The notes beneath the pieces were generated by a model that made no database searches, was not told the DNA's origin, and saw only the letters and a program-made list of their open reading frames with translations. A DNA stretch of 64,000 bases. Origin: Bolinopsis microptera. Lineage: Eukaryota; Ctenophora; Tentaculata; Lobata; Bolinopsidae. Both the position numbers and the translations under genes were made by a program. The DNA is taken from contig NC_087083.1 in the NCBI RefSeq assembly GCF_026151205.1, positions 14,686,280 to 14,750,279 on the forward strand, written 5' to 3'. This document shows, piece by piece, positions 60,477 to 64,000 of the stretch (position 1 is its first letter; each line of letters starts with the position of its first letter).

Positions 60477-61690
60477 CTGATCAGCATCGCTATTAATAAT
60501 CTACCAGAAATAAGTTATCATTAGAAGCTACCAACTTTTCTTTGGCATGTCTTTACTGTATATTTATAAGTTTTACACGATTGATATCAACGTGCAACTA
60601 TGATGAACCTCGCTGCAAACAGATTTTAAACTTTACTTAGTTACGACGTTCATAAAACACGCAGGCTGTAGCTTCTAACAATTATGTAGCTTCTAACAAT
60701 TATGGACACACTCACATAATACAATAAAACCCACATTTACCGCGAAATTTGGGGAAAGGAAATAGTCGCGGTAAATCGGGATTTTACTGCACATATATTG
60801 CCTCAGAGTAGGAGCAGTGGCATACGGTGGCTGGATTCTAAAGATTTTATACTTTTGCTGTAAGATACTGAGTTTTAAAATTAATGTGATCTAGAGTTGG
60901 TCGGAGCGGGCTAAGTTTCACGGTCTTTAAATTTTAACCAAAAGTAAAGAAATAAGAACAAATTATATTTTACATCTAACTGATAACGATCATGCTACTC
61001 ATATAATATGATTCGGCGGTTCCCCATGCGTCTTAAAATAGATCCTGATATCCTCCAGATTTGTTGCTAGCCATAATTCCTTGTGACCAGAAATATAATA
61101 CCAGGTTGTAACACATTACAACACATTACAACACATTACAATACATAACAACACATTACAACACATTACAACACATTACAACACATTACAACACATTACA
61201 ACACATTACAACACATAACAACACATTACAGCACATTAAAACACCTTACAATACATAACAACACATTACAACACATTACAACACATTACAACACATTGCA
61301 CATGATGGAGGAGATCAGGCAGCTTACCACAAATAAAACAAGTCCTTTATAAAAGGACTCTTAAAATATGTTGCCCACGTGAATTGGTATGTAACTGTAA
61401 GTATGTAGATTATAAAGTTTTTCAAACTGTCGCCAGTTAATATTCTAGCCATTGTACATGTGACTTGCATTAAAATTTGCAGCTATCCGCAACTGTAACG
61501 CAACCGATTTAAAATAAGTGCAGTCATGTCCAACTAGTGAGCGTGCATGTTAGATCTTCTGTTACAAGCATTGCTTTGAAAACTGGTTGGAGATGTTTCG
61601 CTGAGCAAGAATACTCCAATAGCTGTTATTCATACACTTGATTATTTGTTAGCTTTACTCTGTTGGGTGTTGTATTTGTTAATTCATGTT
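60477..61690. other. Intergenic or 5' region between the D8C gene and the IgSF gene
   Basis: I could not find the D8C gene's first exon here. An imperfect palindrome at 60725-60793 (TTTACCGCGA ... TCGCGGTAAA) resembles a tiny pogo/Tigger-type inverted-repeat element. The rest shows no coding. Promoters for both divergent genes probably lie in this stretch. Confidence 0.5.
61109..61298. repeat. 10-bp repeat ACATTACAAC, about 18 copies
   Basis: Minor variants ACATAACAAC and ACCTTACAAT. Confidence 0.95.
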
Positions 61691-64000
61691 ATGTTAGTAC
61701 TGGTGCTTATATTGCTGACCGGGCTCCGAGTCGAAGCTGAAGATGGAGGTAAGTTGGTAATATCATGAAGTAGCTTTATCAAAATAACTTCGCAACAAAT
61801 GACGTCACCGCGGTCGCACCTTACTTAAATTCACAAAACAACCTCTAAAAGTCTAAACACCCTCTAAATACCCTCTAAATACCCTCTAAATACCTCTAAA
61901 TACCCTCTACACACCCTCTACACACCCTCTAAACACCCTCTACACACACTCTACACACCCTCTACACACCCTCTAAACACCCTCTACACACCCTCTATAC
62001 ACCCTCTAAACACCCTCTAAACACCCTCTAAATACCCTCTATACACCCTCTAAACACCCTCTAAATACCCTTTCTCTGCAGGTAGCGTGGCGTTTTACTT
62101 TAAATCAGAGCCGGCTGACTCGTGGGTTGCTCTAGGAGGTGCCCTGACCCTCTCCTGTGGTACCAGTACCACGGTAGAGAAGACTTGGACCTGGACCCTC
62201 TACTCGTCCACCTCACACGATACCGGGACAGTACTGGAAGGAAGTGGGGACACTCTGGAATACGGACCCGCTGATATGGAGCTAGATAACACCTTCGTTA
62301 CTTGTTCAGCTGATGTGTTCGGAACACAGCTTATCAGCAGATACGCGCTCATTAGAGTTTCCTTTCTTGAGACAGAGTTTCAGGAGGAGCCGTCTGACCT
62401 GACAGCACAGGCCAGTAGCGACCATATTAGGTTGGATTGTAGTCCTCCTAAAGGGAGCCCCTCTCCTTATATCACCTGGCAGAAGGATGGAGAAGATATG
62501 GATCTAGGGAACACTTACGTGGACCCTCTTGGAGGTCTCAACATTCTGAATGTGGATGAGAGCTTTGGTGGAAGTTACACTTGTGTAGCTAACTCCCATC
62601 AGGGCCACGAACCAGTTACAAGCAGAGCTGGGGTCCTCACCATAGAAGGAACAGCTACTACCAGCCTCCTCCCCGTTACTTACGATCTTTCCTTTGCTAA
62701 GTCTCGATATAGAATATCTGCTAGGAAGGGCGACACTGTGAGAGTTCTCTGTGGGTTTATTGGTAACCCGACACCCTCTTTTGCTATCATGGTAGGTTCT
62801 GAGGAGCTGAGTGGAGCGGGAGTAGGTGCTCACGGCACGTGGGGTACCCTGCAAAGTTTAGGTGAAATATCAGCCGTAAAGTGTGAAGGGTCCTCTCAGG
62901 GGATTAGCCAGACGATGAATATACCTATTGACGTAACTGGAACCCTTCAAGTAGCAGGTGGAATAGCGGTCAACAACTTGGAAGGAGAAGAGACTACGAT
63001 GGTGTGCTCAGAGTCAGGAGCTAACGGAGATCCTACCTTTTCCTGGTACAAGAACGGAGCCAAATTAGTAGGGGAAACAGCTCGCTATCTGGAAATACTA
63101 AACCCCTCCAGAGCTGATAGCGGCATGTATCAGTGCTTTGCTGCAACTGTCTATTCCAAGGAACAGTCGACCTTCGCTGTAACCATCAGTGCTCTGGACC
63201 CTGTTCCAGTTAAAGTGACAGTCACATCTGATGAATACGGACTACTAGGAGAGAACGCACAGCTAAGTTGTGTGGGACAAGGAAACCCAGTTCCCTCCGT
63301 CACGTGGCATAGAAAAGAAGCTAACAGTGTTAACGCTATTGCTATAGACAATGTCGTCTACAAGGAAACCTTTACTGAGGTCTTGGCTCTACTCAATATT
63401 GGTTTGTACTAAACATCAAGATCATTTTTCTGACTTGCACTTTTGACTGTCTTGAAACAATTTTGATTATTTTAGCTGATCTTCAAATTTTTCAATGACT
63501 GGAAATATTACTACTCAGTATCAGCTATAAATACTTATAAAACTTACGTAACATCATTTCAGAGAACCTGAGCATGGCAGAGGATGGGATAGAGTACATC
63601 TGCAAAGGAGGGAACACTGATCTGTACGACTCGAGTATAATCTACAAAGCTGACTCTAGTATTACCCTACAAGTGGTACAAGCAGTAGAGCCCAGTATTA
63701 GTCTGCCCAGCACTAGTGTCATTAAAGGCGGCACCCCTCTAACTCTGATTTGCAGTGTAGAGGGTTCCCCTCCTCCCACTATTGAGTGGTTCATGAACGG
63801 GGACAAGATTGAGGAAGCGGTGGAGGAAACCTATGTGACAGATGGACTCGGTGGAGTGTACGTGTGTAAAGCAACAAACATGCTGGGTACTGTGGAGCAG
63901 GAGGTGATAGTGGAGTCTAAACCAGAGTTTAGTGGAGGAGAAATATTCCTCATCTTGCTTATCGTGGCGTTCCTGTTGTTGGTCCTGATTGTTTTACTCC
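61691..64000 (+). CDS. Six-Ig-domain single-pass membrane protein (IgSF), 3' end outside the window
   Basis: Exons 61691-61748, 62082-63401 and 63563 onward, phase 1 at both joins. Start MLVLVLILLTGLRVEA is a signal peptide; an upstream ATG at 61686 meets a stop at once. Ig domains by Cys pairs: 1 LTLSC/FVTC, 2 IRLDC/GSYTC, 3 VRVLC/SAVKC, 4 TTMVC/GMYQC, 5 AQLSC/IEYIC (split by an intron), 6 LTLIC/GVYVC. Domains 2, 4, 5 and 6 have the core Trp (ITWQK, FSWYK, VTWHR, IEWFM); domain 3 lacks it. After SKPEFSGG comes a hydrophobic segment (EIFLILLIVAFLLLV) cut by the window edge, so a cytoplasmic tail may follow. Surface adhesion or recognition is the likely role. It diverges from the D8C gene. Confidence 0.87.
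61858..62068. repeat. 11-bp repeat ACCCTCTAAAC, about 19 copies
   Basis: Fills intron 1 of the IgSF gene up to the acceptor TTTCTCTGCAG; it does not copy exon sequence. Confidence 0.94.

Noticed and set aside
60477..61100. Short minus-strand ATG frame MASNKSGGYQDLF near 61075
   Set aside because: It stops after 13 codons with no donor before the stop.
61320..61371. Minus-strand segment before GTG|gtaagc as a first exon of the D8C gene
   Set aside because: It has no in-frame ATG and its donor phase does not fit the exon at 60476.

Overview
This is metazoan nuclear DNA. It shows short, phase-consistent exons, long introns packed with tandem repeats, extracellular domain families (D8C, immunoglobulin), a RING finger gene, and an RTE-like non-LTR retrotransposon. 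Uromodulin-type D8C arrays beside Ig proteins suggest a cnidarian or another non-bilaterian animal, but I cannot name the lineage. There are no bacterial features.

Left region (1-20.9 kb, minus strand). A gene encodes a C3HC4 RING finger on small exons (20.85-19.79 kb). Its next exon reads in frame through an acidic Ser-rich segment into a head-to-tail array of a 696-bp (232-codon) repeat that fills the window to base 1. The array is interrupted by a pure run of 1,065 C and about 2.5 kb of corrupted copies. The leftmost 8 kb carries many one-base indels. Both look like assembly faults.

Middle region (22.1-60.5 kb, minus strand). One very large gene has at least 36 exons, and all 35 introns join compatible phases. 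The protein, about 1,800 residues and missing its N-terminus, has thirteen tandem D8C-like modules, two Ig-like domains and an acidic tail. Most introns are tandem repeats, and in many of them the repeat unit includes the exon-intron junction. A D8C exon at 28.4-28.6 kb has a one-base deletion. One intron holds a 3.7-kb RTE-like element inserted inside a 43-bp minisatellite. Another intron holds a four-exon gene on the opposite strand. Inverted-repeat elements lie at 29.1-30.1 and 48.1-48.9 kb.

Right region (60.5-64 kb, plus strand). A gene for a signal-peptide-bearing, six-Ig-domain, single-pass membrane protein runs head-to-head with the D8C gene and leaves the window inside its transmembrane segment. 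The two neighbours look like an extracellular adhesion or recognition pair. That is inference from domain content only.
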